Part shown: positions 46,795 to 55,349 of the stretch, piece by piece
Numbering within the stretch: position 1 is the first letter of the stretch
Layout: every line of letters starts with the position of its first letter
Assembly (NCBI RefSeq): GCF_014692875.1
Contig: NZ_CP061171.1
Location: forward strand, 2,480,001 to 2,544,000
Source: Pedobacter riviphilus
GTDB lineage: Bacteria > Bacteroidota > Bacteroidia > Sphingobacteriales > Sphingobacteriaceae
DNA: 64,000 nt
Direction of reading: 5' to 3'
The notes under the pieces: generated by a model
Database searches by the model: none
What the model was told of the DNA's origin: nothing
What the model saw: only the letters and a program-made list of their open reading frames with translations
Position numbers and translations under genes: made by a program

Positions 46795-47751
46795 ATGATT
46801 GATTCATTGAATTTGTTCTTAGCATTGGATTTTGCTAATAACAAAGAACAGTTTAATCATATTTTAAGTCTGTTTAATCAAAAACCAGATAAATTAACAA
46901 GTAAGATTACGGGAGAAGAATTTTTTAGTGGTAACATAAAGAACTTTGGCATTCGAATAAATAATAATTCCCTAACAATAAATGGGAGTATCTGTAAATT
47001 CTACTATGGTAACAACCAAAAAACATTATCATATACTGATTTTGTTCAAGCAATATTGGAATTAGAAGAATTACTCGGGTTAGACTTAGAAGAGGCAATA
47101 GTTAGAAGAATTGATCTAGCTGAAAATCTCTTCATGAAATTTAAACCAGAGAGTTATTATCCATTATTAATAAAAGGGGGATTTTTAAAACGAAGAGAGG
47201 ATGATAATGGATTATATTTCAGAAACAAAAACAGAACTGTTCTGCTATATGATAAAGTAGTAAAGGAAAAGAAAAGCCAAGTTTTGATAGATGCTGATTT
47301 TGTGAACAAAAACGTCCTTCGTTATGAATTTCGGATGAACCGAAATATGGAAATCTCAAAGAGACTAAACGTTAAAGGGGCAAAACTTCTTGATATAATT
47401 AATAATTATACTTTATTGGTTGATTATTGGCGTAAAAGTTTTGATTTAATACCGAAGGATATAGAACTAAACATTCCAGAAGATAGCTTTTTCCATACAG
47501 CGAGTGGTTTTAGAGACTTCTTAGCTGTCCACGGAATGAAAAGTTTGGGTGGTTTTGGAAGGATAATAAATATGATTCAAGAAGCGAAAGCGAGAAATGT
47601 TTTCAAATACCCTGCTCAATCATCAAACTTAAAGACTGTTGTAAAAACTATAGCATCTAAAACACAGTCTAGTAAAGTACCTGCGATGTTGCTTGAATTA
47701 GAAAAACGATTGGATGAAGCCGCTATAAAAGCAGTAGAAGATTTTCATTAA
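46795..47751 (+). CDS. Replication-initiator-like protein (phage/plasmid CRI type)
   Basis: The product is 318 residues. It has spaced motifs like those of the filamentous-phage gpII/X (CRI) and related plasmid replication proteins: EEAIVRRIDLAENLFM, then RNKNRTVLLYDKVVKEKK, then NKNVLRYEFRMNRNMEISKRL, and a helical C-terminal domain. In that family such proteins nick the origin and start rolling-circle replication. A clear HUH metal motif is not obvious, so the fold assignment is tentative. It ends at a strong terminator. Its presence suggests the excised element can replicate. Confidence 0.6.
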   Translation: MIDSLNLFLALDFANNKEQFNHILSLFNQKPDKLTSKITGEEFFSGNIKNFGIRINNNSLTINGSICKFYYGNNQKTLSYTDFVQAILELEELLGLDLEEAIVRRIDLAENLFMKFKPESYYPLLIKGGFLKRREDDNGLYFRNKNRTVLLYDKVVKEKKSQVLIDADFVNKNVLRYEFRMNRNMEISKRLNVKGAKLLDIINNYTLLVDYWRKSFDLIPKDIELNIPEDSFFHTASGFRDFLAVHGMKSLGGFGRIINMIQEAKARNVFKYPAQSSNLKTVVKTIASKTQSSKVPAMLLELEKRLDEAAIKAVEDFH

Positions 47752-47758
47752 CTAAATT

Positions 47759-47787
47759 GGCGGGAGGTAATACTTTCGCCTTTTTTG
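47759..47787 (+). terminator. Intrinsic terminator after the Rep-like gene
   Basis: ggcgggag (47759-47766) pairs with ctttcgcc (47773-47780), with two G.U pairs, and is followed by six T residues. It ends the excisionase/Rep operon. Confidence 0.7.
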
Positions 47788-48121
47788 TTTTACCCCATTA
47801 TTCTCGTGTTTAACAAAGTTTTTTGTATTAACGGATCAATTGTACCACTTTGCGCTTTTATTAATTTAAACACGTTATTCATTTAGCCAACTAAAAGCAC
47901 TATTAAAATATTGATCTGCGTAATTTTTCGCCTCGCCATTATTAAAACCGAAATGCTTAAATTATTTGAAATGAACGCGGAGACTGGCAAAGTCATATAT
48001 GGCAATAGATCTAGCCTAACAAATTTGCATTTAGTACCATCTGTTTACTATTTAAATTTCCTTGGTAATATTTATATTTGACTAATCTGAATACGTAACT
48101 TGCAACATGTTCAATCAGTAA
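47788..48121. other. Non-coding stretch of about 330 bases
   Basis: The region is A+T-rich with no convincing ORF. If the Rep-like protein is active, a replication origin may lie here or upstream of the excisionase-like gene, but I see no clear iteron set. It also holds the promoter of the following membrane-protein gene. Confidence 0.4.
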
Positions 48122-48796
48122 ATGGGGACAGAAAAAACTAAATGGTGGAAAACACCTCCATATTCCAATGTTATAGGCGGTCTAGTTGTAGCCGGAATTC
48201 TTTGGATTATAAAGCTTGGATATGATTGGTATACAAAAACGCCTATTCTGTCAACCATGGGAGAATGGTACGAATTTGTTAAAAGTGGTTTTATATATGC
48301 CATTAACTTTCCCATCCGATTATGGTATATTGTAGTCGGATTGATCTGTTTGACTCTTCCACGTATTTTTTCAATGTTTTTCGATAAAACAACAGATGAT
48401 CATTTAAAAACAAAATCTTCGAATGCTACCGGCGTTAGAGTTGATGGAATCTCAATTGACAAGTTCATGGCTTTACAAGCAAAAAATCGTCTCCAAAGAA
48501 AACTTGATTATGTTGCCGAAAAGATCAATGGTATTGTATTTAGGTGGGAATGGATATATAATGACTTGATTAAAGAGCATGAGGTTAAGCATATTACTCC
48601 TTGTTGTAAAAATCCTGATTGCAAAAATGAGGGATTAAAACCAACTGCTGTGGATCGGATTTATCAGTGTCAAATTTGCAATAGATGTCTCACAGTTCAA
48701 ACAGATCGTAAGGCTCTTGAAGACTACATCGAAAAAAGGGCCAAGGAACGTGAATCGCCATTGTATCAAGAGCAGAAACGGATAATTCCAAATTAA
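48122..48796 (+). CDS. Membrane protein with C-terminal zinc-ribbon-like motif
   Basis: The product is 224 residues. Two membrane helices (VIGGLVVAGILWIIKLGY near 15 to 32, and LWYIVVGLICLTLPRIFSMFF near 66 to 86) precede a cytoplasmic part with a conserved-looking cluster of cysteines: ITPCCKNPDCKNEGLKP and then YQCQICNRCLTVQ. This spacing can hold a zinc ion. No family is recognised. A membrane anchor with a cytoplasmic zinc-binding domain is a layout seen in membrane-linked immunity proteins, but this is only an analogy. Confidence 0.7.
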   Translation: MGTEKTKWWKTPPYSNVIGGLVVAGILWIIKLGYDWYTKTPILSTMGEWYEFVKSGFIYAINFPIRLWYIVVGLICLTLPRIFSMFFDKTTDDHLKTKSSNATGVRVDGISIDKFMALQAKNRLQRKLDYVAEKINGIVFRWEWIYNDLIKEHEVKHITPCCKNPDCKNEGLKPTAVDRIYQCQICNRCLTVQTDRKALEDYIEKRAKERESPLYQEQKRIIPN

Positions 48797-49313
48797 TTCA
48801 AGATTATACAAACTTCATGGACCTTACTATGATAAAGGTTAATGAAATTTATTAGAGATATCAGATCATCGTGTCTCGTTCCGCTATTATCGTTAAAAAC
48901 GAAAAGGCGATAATAATTAAACAATCTTCCTATATTATTTCTTGGGATTATTTGTATCTCCAATATATGATTAAAGCATTTGCCTAGCCGCATTCTTCTT
49001 TTTGGGAATTACTCTCATCAGTACGGCTTATAAACAGGAAAACTTCTTAAAATGAATTTCGTAGGATTTGGTAAGTCCATCTTTAATATGTGTGTATTCT
49101 CGATTTCGTTTCGTGGTATATAAGTTGACTTGATTAATCGTTCAAATATCGCAGAAACACACATAAATCCAATATTTTTAATACGATTTATTGTAACTTA
49201 TTGAAAATAAATGGTAGGTTATATTTTAAGTTAAAAAGTAACCGAGAAAATATGAAATAATCGAGTGAAGACTTAATCAATTTTTATACTTTTGGTGATA
49301 ACCCTTATAACTA
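48797..49313. other. Non-coding stretch of about 515 bases
   Basis: No gene is supported; short open frames on both strands lack start context or coding character. The segment at 49192-49221 is a near copy (26 of 30 bases) of 59330-59359, just inside the right end of the element. The last 90 bases should contain the promoter of the secreted-protein gene at 49314. Confidence 0.5.
49192..49221. repeat. 30-base repeat shared with the right end of the element
   Basis: The 30 bases here (tgtaact-attgA-aa-ggtaggtta pattern) match 59330-59359 at 26 positions in the same orientation. The right copy lies directly before attR. The internal copy therefore looks like a former right-end sequence, or a second recombinase or regulator binding site. 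Confidence 0.55.
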
Positions 49314-49811
49314 ATGAAACTACTCTCAACCAAAATCTTTCTTTTCCTCATTGGGATTAGCTTTTGTGCGTCTGCACAATGGTCAAAAAAACAGGAAGTG
49401 CAGTTTACTGTACAAATCTTTAATTTAGGTAAGACTATCGGGCTATCCGATTCGCAGGCGACTGACTACACAATTTGCTGTATAGAAAAGTTTAAAGTTA
49501 AAATGCCAGATCCTAGTAAAGTAAGTCCAGATCAGGCCAAAGTAATAGGTAAAGAAATCGGTGCTATCTGTCTTGAAAATATGACTTTAAATTTTAAATG
49601 GACAGAAGCAAGCGAGGATTTTGTAAAGAATTATTTCAATAGCCAGAAAGAATTGAGTGTTCTCTCAAAAGAGGCACGTGATAAATTCAATTCTTGTGTT
49701 ATTCAGAAACTGAAAACTCGCTACCCTAATGGTTTTTCGAAACTTCCGGAAGATGTTGCTTCAGAAATTGGCAAAAAATGTATTGAGTCTGTACTCGATG
49801 AAAAAAAATGA
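49314..49811 (+). CDS. Secreted protein with two internal Cys-containing repeats
   Basis: The product is 165 residues with a signal peptide (ending ISFCASAQW). The mature part contains two similar segments, each with a Cys, a KxxxxxP turn and another Cys about 30 residues later: CIEKFKVKMPDPSKVSPDQA with KEIGAICLENM, and CVIQKLKTRYPNGFSKLPED with SEIGKKCIESVL. The duplicated pattern suggests two small disulfide-bonded helical hairpins. No family is recognised. The next gene begins 9 bases after its stop, so the two form an operon. It is exported, which is unusual for defence cargo. Confidence 0.7.
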   Translation: MKLLSTKIFLFLIGISFCASAQWSKKQEVQFTVQIFNLGKTIGLSDSQATDYTICCIEKFKVKMPDPSKVSPDQAKVIGKEIGAICLENMTLNFKWTEASEDFVKNYFNSQKELSVLSKEARDKFNSCVIQKLKTRYPNGFSKLPEDVASEIGKKCIESVLDEKK

Positions 49812-49820
49812 TATTTTAAT

Positions 49821-50726
49821 ATGGATTCTTCTACATTCGAAATTATCAAGGGGCAATTTGTGAAAATTGATACCATACTTACGGTCATTATTACAATTTC
49901 AGTTTTTGCCTGCGGTTTCTTGGTTAACGGTTTAATAAAAGAATTAACAAAATATAGTGAGCGAGCCTTTAACAGGCGGTTGGTTAAGTTTAATATTACT
50001 GCTATCATAAGCGCTCTGGAGGAACAGATAAACGGCATCAAACTTTTTGACAACTTCTTAAATATTGACTCCAGTGAACCAAAAATTGTAAGGCACAAAT
50101 CCATTCCCCAATTAAACGCAATTGTTTCAATTAAATATCATGAATTATATAAAGCTTATTTTGTAGGCCCTGAAAACATATTCTTTAGGGCTGATCCAAT
50201 ACGAATACAATGTTTTAGTGATTTTTGGAGTACAATGTACCATTTAGAAGAAACGCATGAGAGCTTTATTGGTGAAGCGAAGGAAATTATTGATAATATT
50301 CAAAAACACAATGGCAAAAGAAATCAAGCCGCTGGTAAAGCGATAGATAGTATAGAGAAATTCAGAATCACTAACCATGGGGTTGATACAACAGCCGACT
50401 TTGCAACATTCTACGGACTAATCCAAACAGCTGTTATCGAATGGCAGCAAAATGAAAATCGAGTACATCCATCTGTAGCAAATGAATTATTTAATAAAGT
50501 GGTAGCTGCAATTCAACAAAATACAGCAGTATGTTTAGCCCATAGTAACTTAATTGATGTTGTAGGCATCAGCTCTGAGGCAAATGAAGCTATTTATGAA
50601 TATATTAATCAATATAACTACATTGATGCTACCTCGGCATCAATAAAAAATAAGGCTAAAAATTATGAGGCATATGTTGCAAAGCTGAAATATTTTGGAA
50701 AACATTTGTGCAAAATAAAGTACTAG
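49821..50726 (+). CDS. Unknown single-pass membrane protein
   Basis: The product is 301 residues with one N-terminal membrane helix (ILTVIITISVFACGFLVNGLI, residues 18 to 40). The rest is a mainly helical cytoplasmic domain (ITAIISALEEQINGIKLFDNF; WQQNENRVHPSVANELFNKVV). No known domain is recognised. It is co-transcribed with the secreted Cys-repeat protein and separated from the next genes by a minus-strand HTH regulator. Confidence 0.65.
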   Translation: MDSSTFEIIKGQFVKIDTILTVIITISVFACGFLVNGLIKELTKYSERAFNRRLVKFNITAIISALEEQINGIKLFDNFLNIDSSEPKIVRHKSIPQLNAIVSIKYHELYKAYFVGPENIFFRADPIRIQCFSDFWSTMYHLEETHESFIGEAKEIIDNIQKHNGKRNQAAGKAIDSIEKFRITNHGVDTTADFATFYGLIQTAVIEWQQNENRVHPSVANELFNKVVAAIQQNTAVCLAHSNLIDVVGISSEANEAIYEYINQYNYIDATSASIKNKAKNYEAYVAKLKYFGKHLCKIKY

Positions 50727-50778
50727 AATTAACGAAATGCAGCAGTTTCATTGGCATATCCATAAGCCATAATCCCTC

Positions 50779-51021
50779 TTAGAATGGATTTTCTGGAAAG
50801 AAATCTTTAACAGAGCATTTAAATACCTTGGCGGCCTGATTAAGATGGTTCAAATTATACTTAGCTCTTCTATTTGGGTTTTCTACTTGTCCGATAAAAC
50901 CATAAGATAGATTCATCTCGAGAGCAAAGCTCGCCTGTGACATACCTGCATCGACTCTCATTTTTTTGATACGAGAGATTACAAATAATTCAATTTCAGA
51001 TGGATTAATAGTATTTGCCAT
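50779..51021 (-). CDS. XRE-family HTH transcriptional regulator
   Basis: This 80-residue protein has a Cro/CI-type HTH over residues 11 to 66: FVISRIKKMRVDAGMSQASF, EMNLSYGFIGQVENPNRRAKYNLNHL, and KVFKCSVKDFFP. It probably binds DNA as a dimer and controls a neighbouring promoter in the element. It is the only gene on the minus strand in the element and is divergent from a lipoprotein gene 87 bases away, the most likely target. Confidence 0.88.
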   Translation of the reverse strand: MANTINPSEIELFVISRIKKMRVDAGMSQASFALEMNLSYGFIGQVENPNRRAKYNLNHLNQAAKVFKCSVKDFFPENPF

Positions 51022-51108
51022 TAATGGCTAAGGACGGAATCCATAGTTTTTTATACACGTGTACATGTACTCTTAAATTATTTATATATTTAGACCAAAA
51101 ATTACACA

Positions 51109-51594
51109 ATGAAAAAAAACTATTTATTTAGCATTCTCACTTTTTCGGTACTAATGGCAGGATGTTTAGATGATCAAACAAGAAATCGTGCTACAATCGA
51201 TAGGATTTACCACGATGTTGATACAGCATCTAAAGGGCTTTTACAATTTGATAGTTTCGAAAAGATCGATGGTAAAGAAATTCAAAATGGAAACATGGTC
51301 TATGAACTCCAGTTTACAGGCTTCATAGGCGCAAAGAGAAATTGTTGCTGGAGAATTGCTCCGTCAAAAGGGGCTTTAGCTTCATATATTTCAAAGGGTT
51401 TAACAGAGCCGTCCGATCATTTACACTTTGGAATTTCTGAGTGTACGGATTCTACCGAGCAAAGTTTTACTAAAACAGGTTGGGGATTTAAGGTTGTCGG
51501 GAAAGCATACTTTGAAAAACGTGATCATGGCTGGCAATTACTTGATTACATTATGATTGATTCCGCCAGAACGAAAGAACTTTATTTACAATAA
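51109..51594 (+). CDS. Unknown lipoprotein
   Basis: The product is 161 residues with a lipobox (SVLMAGCLDD). The mature part is beta-rich with a pair of adjacent cysteines (FIGAKRNCCWRIAPSKG). No family is recognised. It lies between the XRE regulator (divergent) and a second lipoprotein 38 bases downstream, with which it is probably co-transcribed. Confidence 0.7.
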   Translation: MKKNYLFSILTFSVLMAGCLDDQTRNRATIDRIYHDVDTASKGLLQFDSFEKIDGKEIQNGNMVYELQFTGFIGAKRNCCWRIAPSKGALASYISKGLTEPSDHLHFGISECTDSTEQSFTKTGWGFKVVGKAYFEKRDHGWQLLDYIMIDSARTKELYLQ

Positions 51595-51632
51595 TTAGCG
51601 CATAAATTATTCAATTAATAATATTAAATACG

Positions 51633-52007
51633 ATGAGAAATTATTTTTACTGCATTACATGTCTACTATTTTTATTTTCATGCAAAAACAACTCTACTAA
51701 AACAGAACCATTAACAACTGATCAAAAATTTGTTGGAAACTGGATTGTTGTTGCCAATAATTTCACTGAAAATCAAAATGATCATTCTATGGATGGCATA
51801 ATTCAACCTTTAACAAAAATGGAGAACAGCGAAGAAACGTATTCCTTTAAGTTATATACTGGTAATAACCTGATATTAAGCAAACAGGATGAAAATACTT
51901 TAGTTGGTGTGAATGCAAAAATGGAGGCCAAATATGTTGATTCTACAGAACACTTGATTCTCTTTATAGGGAAAAATAGTACAATGGAGTTTAAGAAGTT
52001 AAAATAA
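51633..52007 (+). CDS. Unknown small lipoprotein, lipocalin-like in outline
   Basis: The product is 124 residues with a lipobox (LLFLFSCKNN). The mature part has the features of small lipocalin-like lipoproteins of this phylum: FVGNWIVVANNF near the start, alternating strands, and a charged end (NSTMEFKKLK). The ligand and role are unknown. It follows the other lipoprotein gene by 38 bases. Confidence 0.65.
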   Translation: MRNYFYCITCLLFLFSCKNNSTKTEPLTTDQKFVGNWIVVANNFTENQNDHSMDGIIQPLTKMENSEETYSFKLYTGNNLILSKQDENTLVGVNAKMEAKYVDSTEHLILFIGKNSTMEFKKLK

Positions 52008-52233
52008 TGATAAAATACCTATTTTGTTAAAAATTTTAGTTTGGAATGTACTAACTAAAGGTTCTTATTTTTTTGTTTAAACACACAATATTTAAATTTT
52101 TGTTTTAAACAGGTTTTTCCCTAGGGTAAGATATTTTATCACTTACGCTGAATAAATGTTTTAAATCAAAGGAATCTAATGCCTTTTTAAGTTATTACAA
52201 TATAACTGGACACTTCTTTTTATATTTAGGGAG

Positions 52234-52509
52234 ATGGAAATTAAGATAGTTCCACTCTCTAATATATGTATGAATGATTATCAAACCAATATTTCTGAAA
52301 CATTTGAAATCTTAATTGAGACAAAGGAAAAACTGATTCAAAAGATTTTTGATTTAGCTATCACAGGAGAACTTAAAGAATGGTCTGATACAATTGAAGA
52401 AGGTGAACACTTTTTCTTTAGTAAAGAGCTGTTCGAAAGTCTTGAGGATGAAAAAATCAAACAGTTAATTTCTTTGATTATTTCAATAGAGAGTATATTT
52501 TTAATATGA
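52234..52509 (+). CDS. Small unknown acidic helical protein
   Basis: The product is 91 residues from the ATG at 52234 (79 from an in-frame ATG at 52270). It is acidic and helical (ETFEILIETKEKLIQKIFDL; IKQLISLIISIESIF), with no known motif. It is isolated between non-coding gaps of 226 and 189 bases. It may be a real small gene or a remnant. Confidence 0.45.
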   Translation: MEIKIVPLSNICMNDYQTNISETFEILIETKEKLIQKIFDLAITGELKEWSDTIEEGEHFFFSKELFESLEDEKIKQLISLIISIESIFLI

Positions 52510-52698
52510 TGTTAAGACTTTTTCAACAATAAAATTCTAGTTTATATAGTGTTATTGTCCGGGTACTGTTAAACTGATGAGGGGCAATCATTTTTCTTTA
52601 GTCAATTTTTTTATTTGGTATAGTGTAAAATAGAAACTTGTTTTTTGTGATTTCTTTTTGCACATTCGTGAATATTAAATTAACTACTCAAATATAAA

Positions 52699-53070
52699 AT
52701 GAACCAAACTGTTAGAACCTATCTAATAGATGTTGCTAGAAGAAAATCTAATCAAATTGTAGGCTATCAAGAGCTAAGTAATGATTGTGGTTTGAAATTA
52801 GATATGTCTAATCCCGATCATAGAAATCAAATAGCACAAATATTAGAGCAAATTTCTTTACATGAGTATCAATGTGAAAGACCTTTATTGAGTTCCTTGG
52901 TATTGCGATTATCTGATGGAACAGAAGGAAATGGCTTTTATAAACTTGCCGAAAAACTGGGCTATGGAAGCTGGTCAAAATTGAAAAGGGAGGGGTTATT
53001 TGAAGTTCAGCAAATTGCAAACTGTATTGATTTTTGGAGTAAAAATATTAATCATTTAAAATACAGATGA
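52699..53070 (+). CDS. Small cytosolic protein of a two-gene module
   Basis: The product is 123 residues. It contains an N-terminal helical part with VGYQELSNDCGL and a block RPLLSSLVLRLSDGTEGNGFYKLAEKLG. The spaced Arg-Pro-Leu-Leu-Ser and Gly-x-Gly-Phe-Tyr/Phe motif is, in my recollection, seen in short proteins near restriction and other defence genes, but no function is assigned to it. The stop overlaps the ATG of the next gene (ATGA at 53067-53070), which indicates translational coupling. It has no membrane segment. Confidence 0.7.
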   Translation: MNQTVRTYLIDVARRKSNQIVGYQELSNDCGLKLDMSNPDHRNQIAQILEQISLHEYQCERPLLSSLVLRLSDGTEGNGFYKLAEKLGYGSWSKLKREGLFEVQQIANCIDFWSKNINHLKYR

Positions 53071-53621
53071 TAGGTATTTTATTTCTTTTTTTACGGTTTA
53101 CACTTACCGAATGTGTTCAACTATGTACACTAACTATAACGGTAATAACAGCTACCATTTTAGTTAAAACATATCAAAGAAACAAAAAGAATGAATTAGA
53201 AAATCATTTTTTCAAGTTGAAAATTGATGCTTATTCTTCTATTGTATATGAATTTGAAAATCTTTTCGCAAAACTTAGAGAAGTTATCAATGATTTTGAT
53301 AACGCTATTAGGCATGAAGAAACGATGCCAGATAAACGACTACAGGTAATTAAAGAACAAATAGATAAGTCGATTTTACAGGGAGACTTGTTAATAACTA
53401 AGTATTCTATATTTTTTCTTCCATCTACCGTGGAGATTTTACAAAGATTTACGGAAAATCTTTATGGGTATTATGACGATGCTCTTACTTTAGAAAAGGC
53501 AAAGGAAGTATTAGAGTCATATTATGACAGACAACTAGAGCTTGCCAATAAGATAAATGTAGAAATAAGAAAAGAACTAAAAATAGAAGATTTAAATAAA
53601 TCCTTGTTTCAAAGATATTGA
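53067..53621 (+). CDS. Membrane-anchored helical protein coupled to the preceding gene
   Basis: The product is 184 residues: one N-terminal membrane helix (LTECVQLCTLTITVITATILV, about residues 12 to 33), then a long helical, partly coiled-coil cytoplasmic tail (KNELENHFFKLKIDAYSSIVYEFENLFAKL). The ATGA overlap links it to the small protein upstream. The ABC-3C effector begins 49 bases downstream, so it may belong to the same transcript. Membrane-anchored helical partners are common in abortive-infection modules, but no family is recognised. Confidence 0.7.
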   Translation: MIGILFLFLRFTLTECVQLCTLTITVITATILVKTYQRNKKNELENHFFKLKIDAYSSIVYEFENLFAKLREVINDFDNAIRHEETMPDKRLQVIKEQIDKSILQGDLLITKYSIFFLPSTVEILQRFTENLYGYYDDALTLEKAKEVLESYYDRQLELANKINVEIRKELKIEDLNKSLFQRY

Positions 53622-53670
53622 GCTTTAAGATACAGTCTACACATCAATCTACATAAATTAAAGGGTAAGT

Positions 53671-54900
53671 ATGAGTGCTATAAAAACGATACAAGAGCAA
53701 CACACTGCTGGACCACAGGCAATAGGATTCGACTATCAATTCTATTACTTTATGCTTCTAGCACTTGACCTCAAATTCGGTCAAAAAATTGGATTTGAAG
53801 TTAAGGATGATGTGCATATTGATAAAGAAGATGGAACAACAACATTGTATCAGGCGAAACATACAATCATAAAAAATTCAAAAGGCAATCCTCAGAATTT
53901 AACCGATTTAGATATTGACTTATGGAAAACGCTGTCCACTTGGATTGATTTTATTAATGCAGATAAAAGTTCTGATTTTCTCAATAAACATACTTTTATT
54001 TTAGTAACGAATAAAAGTGAAAATAACAATGATTTTATAACGACACTTAATACATTCAAGACAGATAATAATTCTGATGTGGTCAAGTTGAAAATAGATG
54101 AATTGGCAAGTAAAACTCAAGACGAAACACTCAAAAAATACTTTAAAAAAGTTACCAAACTAAGCAAAAGTAAGCTTGGGGTATTTTTAAAGAAATTAAC
54201 GATAGAAACAGGTGAGGATGAAATTATTGATAAGATTAAGAAAAAAATACTTGAAAAATTCTATCAAGAAAACTTAGTTGACCCCATATTTGAAAGCTTA
54301 TCATCAAATTTGAATTCAGCAAAGTATTTAGATATAAAAGCTGGTCAAAGATTTGAAATTTCTGGCGAAGATTTTGGAAAACGGTTTGGGAAATGTTTTA
54401 AGGTAGCAACCGAACTTAAACCACTCCCTAAAAGAAATTTGCCTGTTCTACTGCCCGATGATTTGGAAAGTCAGGTTTTTGTAAAGCAATTAATTGATAT
54501 TGGAGAAATACAAAGTGGTTCAAATTATATTAGAGATTACACAACTCATATGCTCAAATTTTTGAATGAATTTTCATATTGGTCAGATGAGAACTTTGTA
54601 CTTCCCACAGACATAGAAGAATTTAAAAGAAATAGCATTCAAATATGGATAAATGAGTTTAGATCAAAATATAGACAGATTGAACGTCAAATTAATAATG
54701 GTTCTTCTATTGAGGATTTAGAAGATGATATTAAAAGTTTAGGAATCGAAATAGTTGATTATATAAGAAAGCAAGATTTGTCAATACAAGGTTTCTCAGC
54801 ATTAGGGATTGAATTTAGTAATGGATATTATTACACTTTATCTGATAATTTGGAATTAGGCTGGCATTTTGATTGGAATAATAAATACAAAAAAGAATGA
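53671..54900 (+). CDS. ABC three-component system effector: Cap4-like nuclease plus ABC-3C C-terminal domain
   Basis: The product is 409 residues. The N terminus (GPQAIGFDYQFYYFMLLAL) and the acidic/QxK pattern FEVKDDV (Glu43, Asp46/47) with LYQAKHT (Gln61, Lys63) match the DUF4297/Cap4 branch of the PD-(D/E)xK nucleases, so it should cut DNA when switched on. The middle is helical. The C-terminal 150 residues end with LGIEFSNGYYYTLSDNLELGWHFDWNNKY, the ending typical of ABC-3C systems. Its stop overlaps the middle-component start by 4 bases. Effector, middle component and ATPase order fits ABC-3C and the Lamassu family. The prediction is by motif, not search. Confidence 0.82.
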   Translation: MSAIKTIQEQHTAGPQAIGFDYQFYYFMLLALDLKFGQKIGFEVKDDVHIDKEDGTTTLYQAKHTIIKNSKGNPQNLTDLDIDLWKTLSTWIDFINADKSSDFLNKHTFILVTNKSENNNDFITTLNTFKTDNNSDVVKLKIDELASKTQDETLKKYFKKVTKLSKSKLGVFLKKLTIETGEDEIIDKIKKKILEKFYQENLVDPIFESLSSNLNSAKYLDIKAGQRFEISGEDFGKRFGKCFKVATELKPLPKRNLPVLLPDDLESQVFVKQLIDIGEIQSGSNYIRDYTTHMLKFLNEFSYWSDENFVLPTDIEEFKRNSIQIWINEFRSKYRQIERQINNGSSIEDLEDDIKSLGIEIVDYIRKQDLSIQGFSALGIEFSNGYYYTLSDNLELGWHFDWNNKYKKE

Positions 54901-55349
54901 AAGAGGTCTACTATGTGTATAATAATGAAGCAATTGCAAGTTGTGTCTTCTTGTCGATATTGAATAAAATTGAAGGCCTGGATATTGCTCGTTCCTGTTT
55001 GGTCTTACCATTTTTATTAGATGATCGAACAGTTAGTTATTTGTCAAAAAAGCAAGACACTGAATTGGTATTAGAGGAAATGATAAAAGATCAGCCAAGA
55101 TTATTTGCATCATTCAACAAAAGATATTTATCACTGTTACCAGTTACAATTAATTCTTTGACAATATTAAATGCTAGTAATCAAATAAATATAGGAAGTG
55201 AAATCGTAATAAGTGTTGCATTAGATTCTGATGATAAAACTTTAGGCGACAGATTTAATAAAATACGGGAAGTTATTCCAACATTTTTATCAATGATAGA
55301 AAAATATTCTACCATTCAACTTTACAAAATCCTAAAAGTACAATTATGA
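54897..55349 (+). CDS. ABC three-component system middle component
   Basis: The product is 150 residues. The N-terminal YNNEAIASCVFLSILNKIEG and LPFLLDDRTVSYLS match the pattern of middle components, in which a short helical segment with an Asn-Pro/Asn-Glu-Ala start is followed by a Leu-rich LPxxLxxxT block. It is thought to bridge effector and ATPase. Both ends overlap neighbouring genes by 4 bases (ATGA-type), so the trio is translationally coupled. The family is known from genome analyses (Aravind group, 2020); the biochemical role is inferred. Confidence 0.78.
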   Translation: MKEVYYVYNNEAIASCVFLSILNKIEGLDIARSCLVLPFLLDDRTVSYLSKKQDTELVLEEMIKDQPRLFASFNKRYLSLLPVTINSLTILNASNQINIGSEIVISVALDSDDKTLGDRFNKIREVIPTFLSMIEKYSTIQLYKILKVQL

